A DNA stretch of 64,000 bases. Source: Luteitalea sp. TBR-22. GTDB taxonomy: Bacteria; Acidobacteriota; Vicinamibacteria; Vicinamibacterales; Vicinamibacteraceae. Below the pieces are notes generated by a model. It was not told the DNA's origin, made no database searches, and saw nothing but the letters and a program-made list of their open reading frames with translations. Below are positions 8,726 to 17,764 of this stretch, piece after piece (position 1 is the stretch's first letter; every line of letters begins with the position of its first letter). Where the stretch lies: positions 2,874,501-2,938,500 of the forward strand of contig NZ_AP024452.1 of the NCBI RefSeq assembly GCF_016865485.1, given 5' to 3'. The translations under genes and the position numbers were made by a program.

Positions 8726-9703
8726 ATGACCAAGCGAGACCGGAAGGCCGCGCGTGCCGTCCTGCTGGCGCTGGCGACGTTCGTCTTCTGCGCGGTCGAG
8801 GGCTGGGGCATCTGGAAGTTCTCGGCGCTCCGCCGCTTCGACCTCGACATCGCGACGGCGAAGCCGGCGCCGCCGGACCATTACCTCGCGCACGATCGCG
8901 GCGGTCACGTCGACCATCACGTGCTGTTCCACGGGCTCGACGAGGCGTCGCTGCAGCACCTGCGTCGCGCCGACGTCCTCCTGATGGGCAACTCCCGACT
9001 GATGTTCGCCCTGCGCGGCGACGCCCTGCGCCGCTACTTCACGGCGCGCGGGCTCCGGCCGTTCGCTCTCGGCTTCGGACATCAGGAGCAGCACCGTTTT
9101 CCGCAGGAAGTGATGACGCGGCACGGGTTGCGGCCGAAGGTGGTCCTGGCCAACGTCGACAACTTCTTCGGTGGCGTCACCTCGCCGTGGGGCGAGCGTG
9201 TCCTGGCCGACACCGCCTTCGATGCGCGCAAGGCGGAGTTCGAGGCCAACGCCTCGCACGTGGTGCGCCGGGTCCTGCACCGCGTCGTGCCCCACGTCCC
9301 CGACCTGGTCGACGGCGAACGTGAGTTCGTCATCTACCGCGCCGAGCGCGACGGCAGCTGGTTCATCGCCACCGAGTTCGGCGCGAGCGCCCGATTGCGC
9401 GGCTTCTACAGTGGGCGCGATGTCGTCCGCCCGCACAACCTGGCGCTGGCCAGGGCATTCAAGGAGTCTGTCGAGGCCGCCGGTGCCCGGCTGGTGTTCG
9501 TGCTGGTGCCGGGGCCGGACGTCTCGCTGACTCATGCGCGGCAGCTGGCCGACATGACCGGCGTGCCGCTCGTCGCCCCGGAGGTCGAGGGCCTGCGGAC
9601 GATGGACGGCTCGCATCTCACCGACGAGAGCGCCGAGCGGTACGCCTCGGTGTTCTTCCGGTACCTCGATCCCGTGCTGGACGAGGTGTTGCGATTACCA
9701 TGA
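8726..9703 (+). CDS. Membrane-anchored SGNH-like protein, partner of the MBOAT acyltransferase
   Basis: About 325 residues with one N-terminal membrane anchor (AVLLALATFVFCAVEGWGI), then a domain in the periplasm. DVLLMGNSRLMFAL resembles the block I Ser-containing GxSR motif of SGNH/AlgX-like proteins. DGSHLTDESAERYA near the C-terminus supplies the DxxH pair expected for the catalytic triad. No other enzyme family fits. Its place 57 bases after an MBOAT gene is the usual arrangement in alginate-type O-acetylation systems, where the SGNH protein completes transfer to the glycan. GTG three bases earlier is an alternative start. Confidence 0.7.
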   Translation: MTKRDRKAARAVLLALATFVFCAVEGWGIWKFSALRRFDLDIATAKPAPPDHYLAHDRGGHVDHHVLFHGLDEASLQHLRRADVLLMGNSRLMFALRGDALRRYFTARGLRPFALGFGHQEQHRFPQEVMTRHGLRPKVVLANVDNFFGGVTSPWGERVLADTAFDARKAEFEANASHVVRRVLHRVVPHVPDLVDGEREFVIYRAERDGSWFIATEFGASARLRGFYSGRDVVRPHNLALARAFKESVEAAGARLVFVLVPGPDVSLTHARQLADMTGVPLVAPEVEGLRTMDGSHLTDESAERYASVFFRYLDPVLDEVLRLP

Positions 9704-9707
9704 GCGG

Positions 9708-10766
9708 ATGCGCACCCCAGGCCGGGTTCTCGTCGCGGCCGTGTTGGCGACGACGACCCTGCTCGCCGCCCCCGGGCAGGACGCCACGCCCCCGATGAAC
9801 GGCACGCTCACCGACGTCGAAGGTCTGCTCGTCGGTCACGCGGTGCGCAGCGAACGTCCCACCGGATGCACCGTCATCGTCGCGCGAGATGGCGCCACTG
9901 GCGGCGTGGATGTCCGGGGGGCTGCCCCCGGCACCCGCGAGACCGATCTGCTCGATCCCCTGAACACCGTGGAACAGGTGCACGCGGTCGTGCTGGCTGG
10001 TGGCAGCGCGTTCGGCCTCGACGTGGCCAGTGGCGTGATGGCGTGGCTCGAGGGCCAGGGCATCGGGTTCCCGGTGGGCGGCCTGCGCGTTCCCATCGTG
10101 CCTGCCGCCATCCTCTTCGACCTCGGCGTGGGCGATGGCCGGATTCGACCGGACGCCTCCTGCGGTCGCTCGGCCGCGGCATCGGCTTCGAGCGCGCCGG
10201 TGGCGCAGGGCAACGTCGGCGCCGGCGCGGGCGCCACGGTGGGGAAGATGTACGGCCTGGCGCGCGCCATGAAGGGCGGCGTCGGGAGTGCCTCCATCCG
10301 CTTGCCCGATGGCACGGTCGTGGCGGCGCTGGTGGCCGTCAACGCGCGCGGCGACGTGATCGATCCGGACTCGGGCGCCGTGGTGGCCGGCGTGCGGACC
10401 GAGGACGGCCGCGGCCTGGCCGACGCGCGCGCCCTCCTGCGACGAGGGCTTCCGGCGCCGGGCGCGGCCGCCGAGAACACGACGATCGGCGTCGTCGCGA
10501 CCAACGCGTCGCTGACCAAGACGCAGGCCAACCTCATGGCGCGCATGGCGCACGATGGCTTCGCTCGCGCGATTGCGCCCGTGCACACCCCGATGGACGG
10601 CGACACCATCTTCGCGCTCGCGACGGGACGCCGCGTCGGCCAGGCCGACGTCGGGCTGATCGGCGCGCTCGCCGCCGACGTCATGGCCCGGGCCATCGTC
10701 AATGCCGTACGCCACGCCGAGCCGCTGCCGGGCCTGCCGTCGGCGCGCAGCCTGGGCGCGCGGTAG
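9708..10766 (+). CDS. P1 (S58/DmpA-type) peptidase, secreted
   Basis: A 352-residue P1-family protein, self-processing N-terminal nucleophile aminopeptidases. A signal peptide covers about residues 1-24. Family blocks are VEGLLVGHAVRSERPTGCTV, VLAGGSAFGLDVASGVMAWLE, GNVGAGAGATVGK and the autocleavage/nucleophile region NTTIGVVATNASLTK, where cleavage before a Thr or Ser is expected. MARMAHDGFARAIAPVHTP follows as in homologues. It starts only four bases after the SGNH gene and is followed six bases after its stop by a sodium:solute symporter. The pair may import and process a peptide or amide, but no substrate is evident. Confidence 0.87.
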   Translation: MRTPGRVLVAAVLATTTLLAAPGQDATPPMNGTLTDVEGLLVGHAVRSERPTGCTVIVARDGATGGVDVRGAAPGTRETDLLDPLNTVEQVHAVVLAGGSAFGLDVASGVMAWLEGQGIGFPVGGLRVPIVPAAILFDLGVGDGRIRPDASCGRSAAASASSAPVAQGNVGAGAGATVGKMYGLARAMKGGVGSASIRLPDGTVVAALVAVNARGDVIDPDSGAVVAGVRTEDGRGLADARALLRRGLPAPGAAAENTTIGVVATNASLTKTQANLMARMAHDGFARAIAPVHTPMDGDTIFALATGRRVGQADVGLIGALAADVMARAIVNAVRHAEPLPGLPSARSLGAR

Positions 10767-10772
10767 CGCCGC

Positions 10773-12161
10773 ATGCTGATCGCATCGCTGCTCGCGTACG
10801 CCGCAGGCCTCATCCTCCTCGGGTGGTGGTCGTCGCGGCATGCGACGGCGTCCGACTTCTTCGTCGCCGGTCGTCGGCTCTCGCCGACCCTCCTCGCGGG
10901 GACGCTCATCGCCGCCAACATCGGGGCGGGCTCGACGGTCGGGGCGGCCGGGCTGGGGTATCGCGACGGGATCGCCGCCTGGTGGTGGGTCGGCTCGGCG
11001 GGCGTGGGCTCGGTCGCGCTCGCGCTCTGGGTGGGACCGCGCATCTGGCGGGCAGCGGTTGCCGGCGACCATCGCACCCTGGGCGATTACCTCCACGCGC
11101 GTTTTGGCGCGGAGGTCCGCGGCCTGATGGCGGCGTTGCTGTGGGTCGGCTCCCTGGCGATCCTCGCGGCGCAGTTGATCGCGCTGGCCGGCCTGCTCGA
11201 GACGGTTGCCGGCGTGCCGCGCGCGTGGGGGTGCGTGATCGGCGGCCTCGTGAGCACGCTGTACTTCGCGACGGGCGGGCTGCTGTCCTCGGCGACCGTG
11301 AACGCGGTGCAGGTGGTGGTGCTGGTGGTCGGCTTGACGCTGGCCATTCCGTGGACGTGGCCTGCCGCGGGGCTCGCGGCGTCCCTGCCAGCCACGGTCC
11401 CGTCTGGCTATTGGCACCCGCTGTCGGATGGACCGAGCGGCATCGTGTATCTCGCGCTCCTCGGCCCGTCGTTCGTCGTGTCGCCGGGTCTCGTCCAGAA
11501 GGTCTACGGCGCCCGCGACGAGCGGGCCGTGCGGCTGGGCGTCATGGCCAACGCGGTCGTCCTGCTGGTGTTTGCCGCCATCCCGCCGCTGCTCGGCATG
11601 CTCGCCCGGGTCGGTCACCCCGACCTGGCCAACCACGAACTCGCGTTGCCGGTGATGCTGCGCGACGACCTGCCGACGTGGCTCGGGGCGCTCGCGCTCG
11701 CGGCGCTGTTCTCGGCCGAGGTGAGCACGGCCGACGCGGTGCTGTTCATGCTCTCGACGTCGTTGGCGCGCGACCTGTACGCCGGCCATCTCCGGCCCGG
11801 GGCCAGCCAGGCCGATCAACTGCGCGTGGTGCGCATCGCCTCGGTGGTGAGCGGCGCACTCGGCGTCGGCGTCGCCATCTGGGCCGGCAGCATCGTCACC
11901 TCGCTGAAACTGTTCTACAGCGTGCTCAGCGCCGGCCTGTTCGTGCCGGTGATGGCCGGCCTGTTCGTCCGCCGCGCCGGCCGCGCCGATGCGCTGACGT
12001 CGATGCTAGCAGGGATCATCACGACCGCGGTGCTGCACGTGGCGACGGGCGGCGTCGGCGTCGCCGGCCTGGCGCCAGTGGTGTGGGGGCTGGTCGCCTC
12101 CTGCGCGGCGCTGGGCGTCTCGTTGCTGCTGGCCGCGCCGGCCCGGCCAGCGGAAGGCTAG
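10773..12161 (+). CDS. Sodium:solute symporter (SSS family)
   Basis: A 462-residue transporter with about 13 hydrophobic segments. Near the N-terminus are SDFFVAGRRLSPTLLAGTLIAANIGAGSTVGAAGLGY, the typical SSS start with the unwound helix 1, and later FSAEVSTADAVLFMLSTSLARDLY, the family's sodium-site signature helix. The substrate (amino acid, proline, sugar, carboxylate) cannot be read from sequence. It follows the P1 peptidase by six bases and is probably co-transcribed. Its stop codon overlaps the stop of the convergent acyltransferase gene: the sequence CTAG at 12158-12161 gives TAG on both strands. Confidence 0.9.
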   Translation: MLIASLLAYAAGLILLGWWSSRHATASDFFVAGRRLSPTLLAGTLIAANIGAGSTVGAAGLGYRDGIAAWWWVGSAGVGSVALALWVGPRIWRAAVAGDHRTLGDYLHARFGAEVRGLMAALLWVGSLAILAAQLIALAGLLETVAGVPRAWGCVIGGLVSTLYFATGGLLSSATVNAVQVVVLVVGLTLAIPWTWPAAGLAASLPATVPSGYWHPLSDGPSGIVYLALLGPSFVVSPGLVQKVYGARDERAVRLGVMANAVVLLVFAAIPPLLGMLARVGHPDLANHELALPVMLRDDLPTWLGALALAALFSAEVSTADAVLFMLSTSLARDLYAGHLRPGASQADQLRVVRIASVVSGALGVGVAIWAGSIVTSLKLFYSVLSAGLFVPVMAGLFVRRAGRADALTSMLAGIITTAVLHVATGGVGVAGLAPVVWGLVASCAALGVSLLLAAPARPAEG

Positions 12162-14263
12162 CGGTCGTCCGAGGCCGATCCAGCCGCGACCACGGTGGGT
12201 GACAGTGGTGGCGAGTCCAGCCAGGGCGCCAGATGCGGTGCGAGGGCTGCCGAGAGCGTGCGCATGTATGTGGCAGTGATGTGGTGCTTGTCTCGATACA
12301 CGAGCACGTTGCCGACGACTGGTCGACATTCGATGCTGTCGCAGAAGTACCGTGACAGGTCGATGGTGGTCATGCCGGCCGGCAGGTCATCCCTGCCGTC
12401 GGCAGGATTGGTGCGGCCCAGCACGTCGTCCCGGCGCATGCGGCATCGAGGACTCGAGGCCCCGAACATGTCGATGCACTGCGCAGGGTCGAGGCGGCTC
12501 CAGGGGTTGTCGCGTACGGCGACGATCGCAATGCCCATCGCGCTGAGCTCGCGGAACTTCGCCACATAGCCCTCTGGCACGTACTCGATCAGGTTGCGTT
12601 CGCCGGCCGTCGAGTCGACGTCTCGAACGGCACGGGTGAGGATCGTGAACACGGCATCGGGGCGTGCGTTGCGCAGGACCTCGATCACCTTGCGGTTCCA
12701 GCGGAGACATGACGCCACGGCAGGGCCTGGTGTCTTGTCGGTGCGCGGGTCGTCGCTGAACCAACAGGCACTCTTGGTCAGGTTCAGGATCCTGACGCCG
12801 TGCCGCTCGGCAAGATCCTGCAGCGCAGGCAGCCACTGGGCAGAGTGTGACCCGCCGACGAGCGCAATCGTGTGCCGGGCGTCAGCGCGGCCGTACTGGC
12901 AGACCTTCGCGACTTCACTCTTGTCGTCCTGGTGGCACCCGTCGCGATAGGAGACAGGCAGGTCTCCCTTGACCGCGAAAGGCTCGGGTATCGGCGCCCG
13001 AGGCGCCAACGCGGCCCCGAGGGTGGGTTCCATGAGGACCCGAGCTCCGGGATAGGCGGCGCCGTCGTGGCGCGCGCCAGCGCGTTGCGCCGCCCGTCGG
13101 ATCCGAGCGGTGTACTCCTGCCATCCGGCAAGGCTCCCTACGAGCACCCCACCGCAGACTGCCGCCACGGCCAGGGTACGGGCGGGCGATAGGCCCGCGG
13201 CGGCCTTCCGGACCGGGGACTCGATGAAGGTCGTCGTGAGCCAGGCGAGGACGCCGGCGACGGCGATGATGCCGAGGCCGGCGAGCAGCGAGACCTCCGG
13301 ATGCTGCGAGTACGCGAGGTAGAACACCAGCAAGGGCCAGTGCCACAGGTAGAACGCGTACGAGATGTCGCCGACGACGACCAGCGGCGTCGCGGCCAGG
13401 AGTCGGTCTGCGCCGAACCGGGACCCACTCGTGCCGGCGACGAGCACCAGCGCCGCAGCGAGCGTGGGCCACAGCGCGGCATACCCGGGGAAGAGGCGGG
13501 AGACCGGCAGCAGGGCTCCGCAGCTGACCACCGCCAGCAGGCCCGTCCATCCCAGGAGCGTGCGGACCATCGTTGACAGCGGCCGACCCGCGAAGAACAA
13601 CGACACCATCCCCCCGAGTGCGAACTCCCACAGGCGGGCGAAGGTGTTGAAGTAGGTGAACGGCTGATTGAGGCGCGTGGCCACGATGGAGAACGCGAGC
13701 GACACGCCTCCAACGACGACCAGTGCCGTCTGCAGTCCTGCGCGCGCCGGCCGGCCACTCGCGTGGGCCAGGCGTGCGGCCGCCACCAACAGGATCGGCC
13801 AGAGGACGTAGAACTGGCCTTGGGTCGACAGCGCCCAGAAATGCATGAAGGGACTGGGCGTCTCTTCTCGGGCCAGATAGTCGACGGCGTTGAGGGCGAG
13901 TTGCCAGTTCTCGAGATACACCGCCGACGCCAGGGCCTCACGTATGGCGTCAGCCCATAGGACCCGAGGCAGCAGGAGGTACACGGCCAGGCTCGTCACC
14001 GCGATCACCGTGAGAGCCGCCGGCAGCAAGCGCCCGAGCAGCCGCGCCGAGTAGCTGCCGAAGTCGACGCGCCCGGAACGCTCGATCTGTCTCACCAGCG
14101 AGCCGATGATCAGGAACCCGGACACCACGAAGAACACGTCGACCCCACCTGACACGCGGCGAAACCAGATGTGGTAGGCCGCCACGAGGAGGGCGGCTAC
14201 GGTGCGCAGTCCCTGGATCTCGGGCCGGAACGCCTCTTCGACGCTTCGCGGTGGGGCAGTCAT
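12158..14263 (-). CDS. OafA-type acyltransferase 3 with C-terminal SGNH domain
   Basis: A 701-residue inner-membrane acyltransferase. The N-terminal acyltransferase-3 domain (about 1-390) begins RPEIQGLRTVAALLVAAYHIW with the catalytic-type histidine and includes GVDVFFVVSGFLI and ten or so helices. The C-terminal third (about 420-690) is an extracytoplasmic SGNH domain: IALVGGSHSAQWLPAL is block I, and KHHITATYMRTLSAAL holds the final histidine. This architecture is known for OafA-like enzymes that O-acetylate O-antigen, peptidoglycan or capsules. It is a second O-acylation system in the window, separate from the MBOAT pair. It lies 41 bases downstream of the HD-GYP gene on the same strand. 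Confidence 0.9.
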   Translation of the reverse strand: MTAPPRSVEEAFRPEIQGLRTVAALLVAAYHIWFRRVSGGVDVFFVVSGFLIIGSLVRQIERSGRVDFGSYSARLLGRLLPAALTVIAVTSLAVYLLLPRVLWADAIREALASAVYLENWQLALNAVDYLAREETPSPFMHFWALSTQGQFYVLWPILLVAAARLAHASGRPARAGLQTALVVVGGVSLAFSIVATRLNQPFTYFNTFARLWEFALGGMVSLFFAGRPLSTMVRTLLGWTGLLAVVSCGALLPVSRLFPGYAALWPTLAAALVLVAGTSGSRFGADRLLAATPLVVVGDISYAFYLWHWPLLVFYLAYSQHPEVSLLAGLGIIAVAGVLAWLTTTFIESPVRKAAAGLSPARTLAVAAVCGGVLVGSLAGWQEYTARIRRAAQRAGARHDGAAYPGARVLMEPTLGAALAPRAPIPEPFAVKGDLPVSYRDGCHQDDKSEVAKVCQYGRADARHTIALVGGSHSAQWLPALQDLAERHGVRILNLTKSACWFSDDPRTDKTPGPAVASCLRWNRKVIEVLRNARPDAVFTILTRAVRDVDSTAGERNLIEYVPEGYVAKFRELSAMGIAIVAVRDNPWSRLDPAQCIDMFGASSPRCRMRRDDVLGRTNPADGRDDLPAGMTTIDLSRYFCDSIECRPVVGNVLVYRDKHHITATYMRTLSAALAPHLAPWLDSPPLSPTVVAAGSASDDR

Positions 14264-14304
14264 CCTTCAGGTACTCGGTGAGCCGGCGCGGACCTTCAGT
14301 CCCA

Positions 14305-15351
14305 TCAGAACAGCCGGTCGCGCCGGGCGACGGCCGCGAAGGCGGCGACCACGTCGGGGTCGAAGGCGAAGCCGGCCTCGTCCCTGATGTGCCCGATGGC
14401 CTCGTCGCATCGGTCGTGCGCCGGCGCGCCGCGCGGGTGCGTCATCGCGTCGAAGACGTCGGCGACGTGGGTGATGCGGCCGGCCAGCGGGATGTCGGCC
14501 CCGGCAAGGCCAGACGGGTAGCCGGCGCCGTCCCAGCGCTCGTGGTGCGTGAGGGCGATGTCCTCGGCGGTCCGCAGCAGGGCGCCCTGGCTGCCCGACA
14601 GGATGTCGGCTCCGATCACCGTGTGACGCTTCATCTCCTCGAACTCCGCGGGCGTCAGTGGCCCGGGCTTCAGGAGGATCGCGTCGCGGATGCCGATCTT
14701 GCCCACGTCGTGCAGCGGCGCTGCGCGTTCGATGGTCAGGACCGTGTCGCCGGCCAGCCCGAGTTCGCGCGCGATGGCGCCCGACACCCGACCGACGCGC
14801 CGCGTGTGCTCGCCCGTGTTGTCGTCGCGGAACTCGGCGGCCAACGCGAGACGCTCGAGGATCTCGACGCGGGCGATCTCGAGCTTCCGGGTGCGTTCCT
14901 GCACCGTCGCTTCGAGCCCGCGATTGTGCTTGTCCAACTGCAGGTACAGGAAGCGGGTGGTCAGCAGGTTGCGGATCCGGAGCAGGGCCTCGACGGCGTC
15001 GAACGGCTTGTTGAGGAAGTCGCGTGCACCCGCCCCGAGGGCCCGCTGCCGCACCTCGACGCTCAGGTCGGCGGTGACGACCAGAATCGGGAGGTATCGC
15101 TCGGCGTTCAGGCGGTCCTGCAGCAACTGCATCACCCCGAAGCCGTCCAGGCCCGGCATGTGCAGGTCGAGCAGGATCAGGTCGGGGCTGACCTGCTGCA
15201 CCAGGGCCGCCACCTGCTCGGGCGCCGTCGTCGAGTACAGCCGGTGGTAGCCCGCGGACGTCAGCAGGCGCTCGAGCAGGCGGATGTTCGGCGCCTGGTC
15301 GTCGACGATCAGGATGCGGGCGCGCGTGATCGGCTCGGTGAGCGTCGGCAC
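14305..15351 (-). CDS. Response regulator with HD-GYP phosphodiesterase domain
   Basis: A 348-residue two-domain protein. The receiver domain (about 10-130) has the acidic pair DD at 17-18, the phosphoacceptor D62 in [10 protein letters not shown] and the conserved lysine in FLNKPF. A short coiled linker follows ([23 protein letters not shown]). The HD-GYP domain (about 165-340) has [14 protein letters not shown] and [14 protein letters not shown], so both the HD metal site and the GYP loop are intact, as needed for c-di-GMP hydrolysis. The usual tail DALTSxRPYK is altered to [10 protein letters not shown]. No sensor kinase is adjacent. GTG start at 15351. It could link c-di-GMP turnover to envelope polysaccharide genes in the region, but that is inference. 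Confidence 0.92.
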   Translation of the reverse strand: MPTLTEPITRARILIVDDQAPNIRLLERLLTSAGYHRLYSTTAPEQVAALVQQVSPDLILLDLHMPGLDGFGVMQLLQDRLNAERYLPILVVTADLSVEVRQRALGAGARDFLNKPFDAVEALLRIRNLLTTRFLYLQLDKHNRGLEATVQERTRKLEIARVEILERLALAAEFRDDNTGEHTRRVGRVSGAIARELGLAGDTVLTIERAAPLHDVGKIGIRDAILLKPGPLTPAEFEEMKRHTVIGADILSGSQGALLRTAEDIALTHHERWDGAGYPSGLAGADIPLAGRITHVADVFDAMTHPRGAPAHDRCDEAIGHIRDEAGFAFDPDVVAAFAAVARRDRLF

Positions 15352-15438
15352 TGCCCGGAATTATAGCGGCCACTCCCGGGCCGGCCCGCGCCGGCCCCAC
15401 CGCCTCCGGCGAGACTGCGCCGCGCGTCGGCGCGTCCG

Positions 15439-16590
15439 ATGGGCATGTCCTGGCTGGCCGCGGTCACCCTCCTGTTGTTCCTCGGCGCCCTGGTCGACGT
15501 GGGCGTCGGCATGCGCAGGCTGCGGCGCCTCGACGGACCGCCGGCGCCGCCCCCCGGCCGATGGCCGTCCCTCTCGGTGGTGATTCCGGCGCGCAACGAG
15601 GCACGTCACCTCGCCGAGGCCCTGCAATCGGTGCTCGCCCTGGACTATCCAGCCCTCGAGATCCTCGTCGTCGACGACCGATCCACCGACGCCACCCCGC
15701 AGATTCTCGAGGAACTGGCCCGCCGTCATCCGACCCTCCGTGTGACCACCGTCACCGACCTGCCCGACGGGTGGATGGGGAAGAACCACGCGCTGTCGGT
15801 CGGCGCCGGCCTGACGGAGGGCGAGCTGCTCCTGTTCACCGACGCCGACGTGGTGATGGCACCCGACGCGGTGCGGCGTGCCGTCGCCATCCTCGAGGCC
15901 GACGGGCTCGATCACCTGGCGGTCGCCCCGCGCATCGTGGCGCGCTCGTTCGCGCTCCGCTGCATGGTGGCGACGTTCGGCCTGTATTTCACGCTGTTCA
16001 TGCGGCCCTGGCGGGCCTCGACGCCGGGCGCGCGCGAGTCCATCGGCATCGGCGCATTCAACCTCGTGCGGCGACGCACGTACGAGGCGATCGGCACGCA
16101 CGCCCGCGTCAGGATGGCGCCCGACGACGACCTGCAACTCGGTCGGGCGATCAAGGGGGATGGCCATCGGCAAGCCCTGGCGCTCTCGGGGGCCCTGGTG
16201 TCGGTGGAGTGGTACGCCAGCGTGCGCGAGCTGGTCGCCGGGTTGATGAAGAACGCCTTCGCGGGGCTCGACTACCGGGTGTCGCTCGTCGCCGGCTCGG
16301 TCGTCGCGCTGCTGGTCATCAACGTCTGGCCCTTCGTGGCCCTCCTCACCGCGTCAGGCCCGACCTGGTGGCTGAACCTCGCGGTCGCCACTGCGGCCGT
16401 GACGTTGTTCGTGACGCACACGCGCATGCACGGGGGGCGGGGCGGGGAAGTGGTGATGTATCCACTGGCCACGCTGCTCTTCTGCTGGATCCTGGTGCGC
16501 GCAGCGTGGATGGCCCTGGGGACCGGCGGCATCGAGTGGCGCGGGCGGCGGTACCCCCTGGACCGTATCCGCGCGGCGCGCCTTCGGTGA
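15439..16590 (+). CDS. Membrane-bound family 2 glycosyltransferase
   Basis: A 383-residue processive-like GT2 enzyme. One N-terminal helix is followed by a GT-A domain: LSVVIPARNEARHLAEALQSV, EILVVDDRSTDATPQIL, and LLFTDADVVMAPDAV with the DxD-type metal site. WMGKNHALSVGAG is typical of carotenoid and hopanoid-associated glycosyltransferases. The C-terminus has about three helices (LVAGSVVALLVINVWPFVALL and onward). The acceptor is likely a membrane lipid, by analogy with CrtQ and HpnB, but this is not proven by sequence. Transcribed divergently from the HD-GYP gene over an 87-base gap. Confidence 0.85.
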   Translation: MGMSWLAAVTLLLFLGALVDVGVGMRRLRRLDGPPAPPPGRWPSLSVVIPARNEARHLAEALQSVLALDYPALEILVVDDRSTDATPQILEELARRHPTLRVTTVTDLPDGWMGKNHALSVGAGLTEGELLLFTDADVVMAPDAVRRAVAILEADGLDHLAVAPRIVARSFALRCMVATFGLYFTLFMRPWRASTPGARESIGIGAFNLVRRRTYEAIGTHARVRMAPDDDLQLGRAIKGDGHRQALALSGALVSVEWYASVRELVAGLMKNAFAGLDYRVSLVAGSVVALLVINVWPFVALLTASGPTWWLNLAVATAAVTLFVTHTRMHGGRGGEVVMYPLATLLFCWILVRAAWMALGTGGIEWRGRRYPLDRIRAARLR

Positions 16591-16594
16591 CCGG

Positions 16595-16650
16595 TTGTCC
16601 TCGTATGTCAGGGTATTATGCTTATGACTTGATTAACTCAACTTTTGAGT
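16595..16650 (+). promoter_or_regulatory. Promoter and operator-like dyad of the tyrosine-degradation operon
   Basis: The gap before hppD is strikingly AT-rich for this window. A plausible promoter is TTGTCC (16595-16600), 16-base spacer, TATGCT (16617-16622). TATTAT at 16614-16619 is an alternative -10. Just downstream lies a perfect 6-bp dyad, ACTCAA (16636-16641), CTT, TTGAGT (16645-16650), positioned where a repressor could block initiation or elongation. A ribosome site GAGAGG (16654-16659) follows. Confidence 0.5.
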
Positions 16651-16665
16651 AGCGAGAGGCCTCAC

Positions 16666-17754
16666 GTGCCCAGCAACCCCCTGCGCCTCAGGAGCATCCA
16701 CCACGTCAAGTACGTGGTCGGCAACGCCAAGCAAGCCGCCTTCTACTACCGGAAAGCCTTCGGGTTCTCGCAGTTGGCCTACGCAGGCCTCGAGACCGGC
16801 AACCGCGACCTCGCCTGCTATGCCCTCGAGCAGGGCCGGGCGCGCCTCGTCCTCGTCACGCCCTATCGCGCCAACTCGCCGGAGGCCGAGCACCTCCACG
16901 CCCATGGCGATGGCATCGTGGACATCGCCTTCCACGTCGACGACGCCGATGCGGCGTTTCACGAGGCGGTCCGTCGCGGGGCCGAGCCCGCGGTCGAGCC
17001 CCGCACGCTCAGCGACGAGCACGGCCGCGTGCGGCATGCCGCCATCCGGACCTACGGCGACACCATCCATTCGTTCTATGGGCTGCGCGATTACAGCGGC
17101 CCGTTCCTGCCCGGATACGCGTCGCGGCCCGTCGCCGGCGAGGACGTCGGCATCCTGCGCATCGATCACATGGTCGGCAACGTCGAACTCGGCCGGATGG
17201 AGCACTGGGCGCGCTGGTATTCCGATGTGCTCGGCTTCGAGCGGTTCATCTCCTTCGACGACAAGGACATCTCCACCGAGTACAGCGCGCTCATGAGCAT
17301 CGTGATGAGCGACGACTCGCACGCGATCAAGTTCCCGCTCAACGAGCCGGCGCCGGGCCGGCGCAAGAGCCAGATCGACGAATACCTCGACTTCTACGGC
17401 GGTCCTGGCGTGCAGCACGTGGCGCTCCTCACGCAGGACATCGCCCGCACCGTGTCGGCGCTGCGTGCCAACGGCGTCGAGTTCCTGAGCGTGCCCGATT
17501 CCTATTACGACCTGCTGCCCGCGCGGGTCGGCGCCATCGACGAGGAACTGGCCATGATCCGCTCGCTGGGGATCCTGGTCGACCGCGACGAGGAAGGCTA
17601 TCTCCTGCAGTTGTTCTCGCGGCCGGTGGAGGACCGCCCGACGGTGTTCTACGAGATCATCCAGCGCAAGGGCAGCCGTGGGTTCGGGAAGGGCAATTTC
17701 CGCGCGCTGTTCGAGGCGATCGAGCGCGAACAGGCCGTGCGTGGAAACCTGTAG
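16666..17754 (+). CDS. hppD: 4-hydroxyphenylpyruvate dioxygenase
   Basis: Non-haem iron dioxygenase converting 4-hydroxyphenylpyruvate to homogentisate in tyrosine catabolism. It has two vicinal-oxygen-chelate halves. The C-terminal half carries the three iron ligands: histidine 168 in RIDHMVGN, histidine 251 in GVQHVAL and glutamate 330 in PTVFYEIIQ. The C-terminal block [20 protein letters not shown] is the family hallmark. The start is taken as GTG 16666 because GAGAGG lies six bases upstream; a TTG at 16645 would add seven residues but sits inside the operator-like dyad. The next two genes follow within 10 and 79 bases, forming a tyrosine degradation operon. Confidence 0.96.
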   Translation: MPSNPLRLRSIHHVKYVVGNAKQAAFYYRKAFGFSQLAYAGLETGNRDLACYALEQGRARLVLVTPYRANSPEAEHLHAHGDGIVDIAFHVDDADAAFHEAVRRGAEPAVEPRTLSDEHGRVRHAAIRTYGDTIHSFYGLRDYSGPFLPGYASRPVAGEDVGILRIDHMVGNVELGRMEHWARWYSDVLGFERFISFDDKDISTEYSALMSIVMSDDSHAIKFPLNEPAPGRRKSQIDEYLDFYGGPGVQHVALLTQDIARTVSALRANGVEFLSVPDSYYDLLPARVGAIDEELAMIRSLGILVDRDEEGYLLQLFSRPVEDRPTVFYEIIQRKGSRGFGKGNFRALFEAIEREQAVRGNL

Positions 17755-17764
17755 AATCACGCCG

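Noticed and set aside
5495-9616. Very long minus-strand open frame (over 1,300 codons) across the MBOAT and SGNH genes
   Set aside because: Only its last 566 codons encode a recognisable protein with a signal peptide; the rest is antisense to two clear plus-strand genes and is rich in Arg, Gln and His, typical of high-GC shadows.
16645-16665. TTG start for hppD
   Set aside because: It lies inside the dyad and has no ribosome site, whereas GTG 16666 has GAGAGG six bases upstream.
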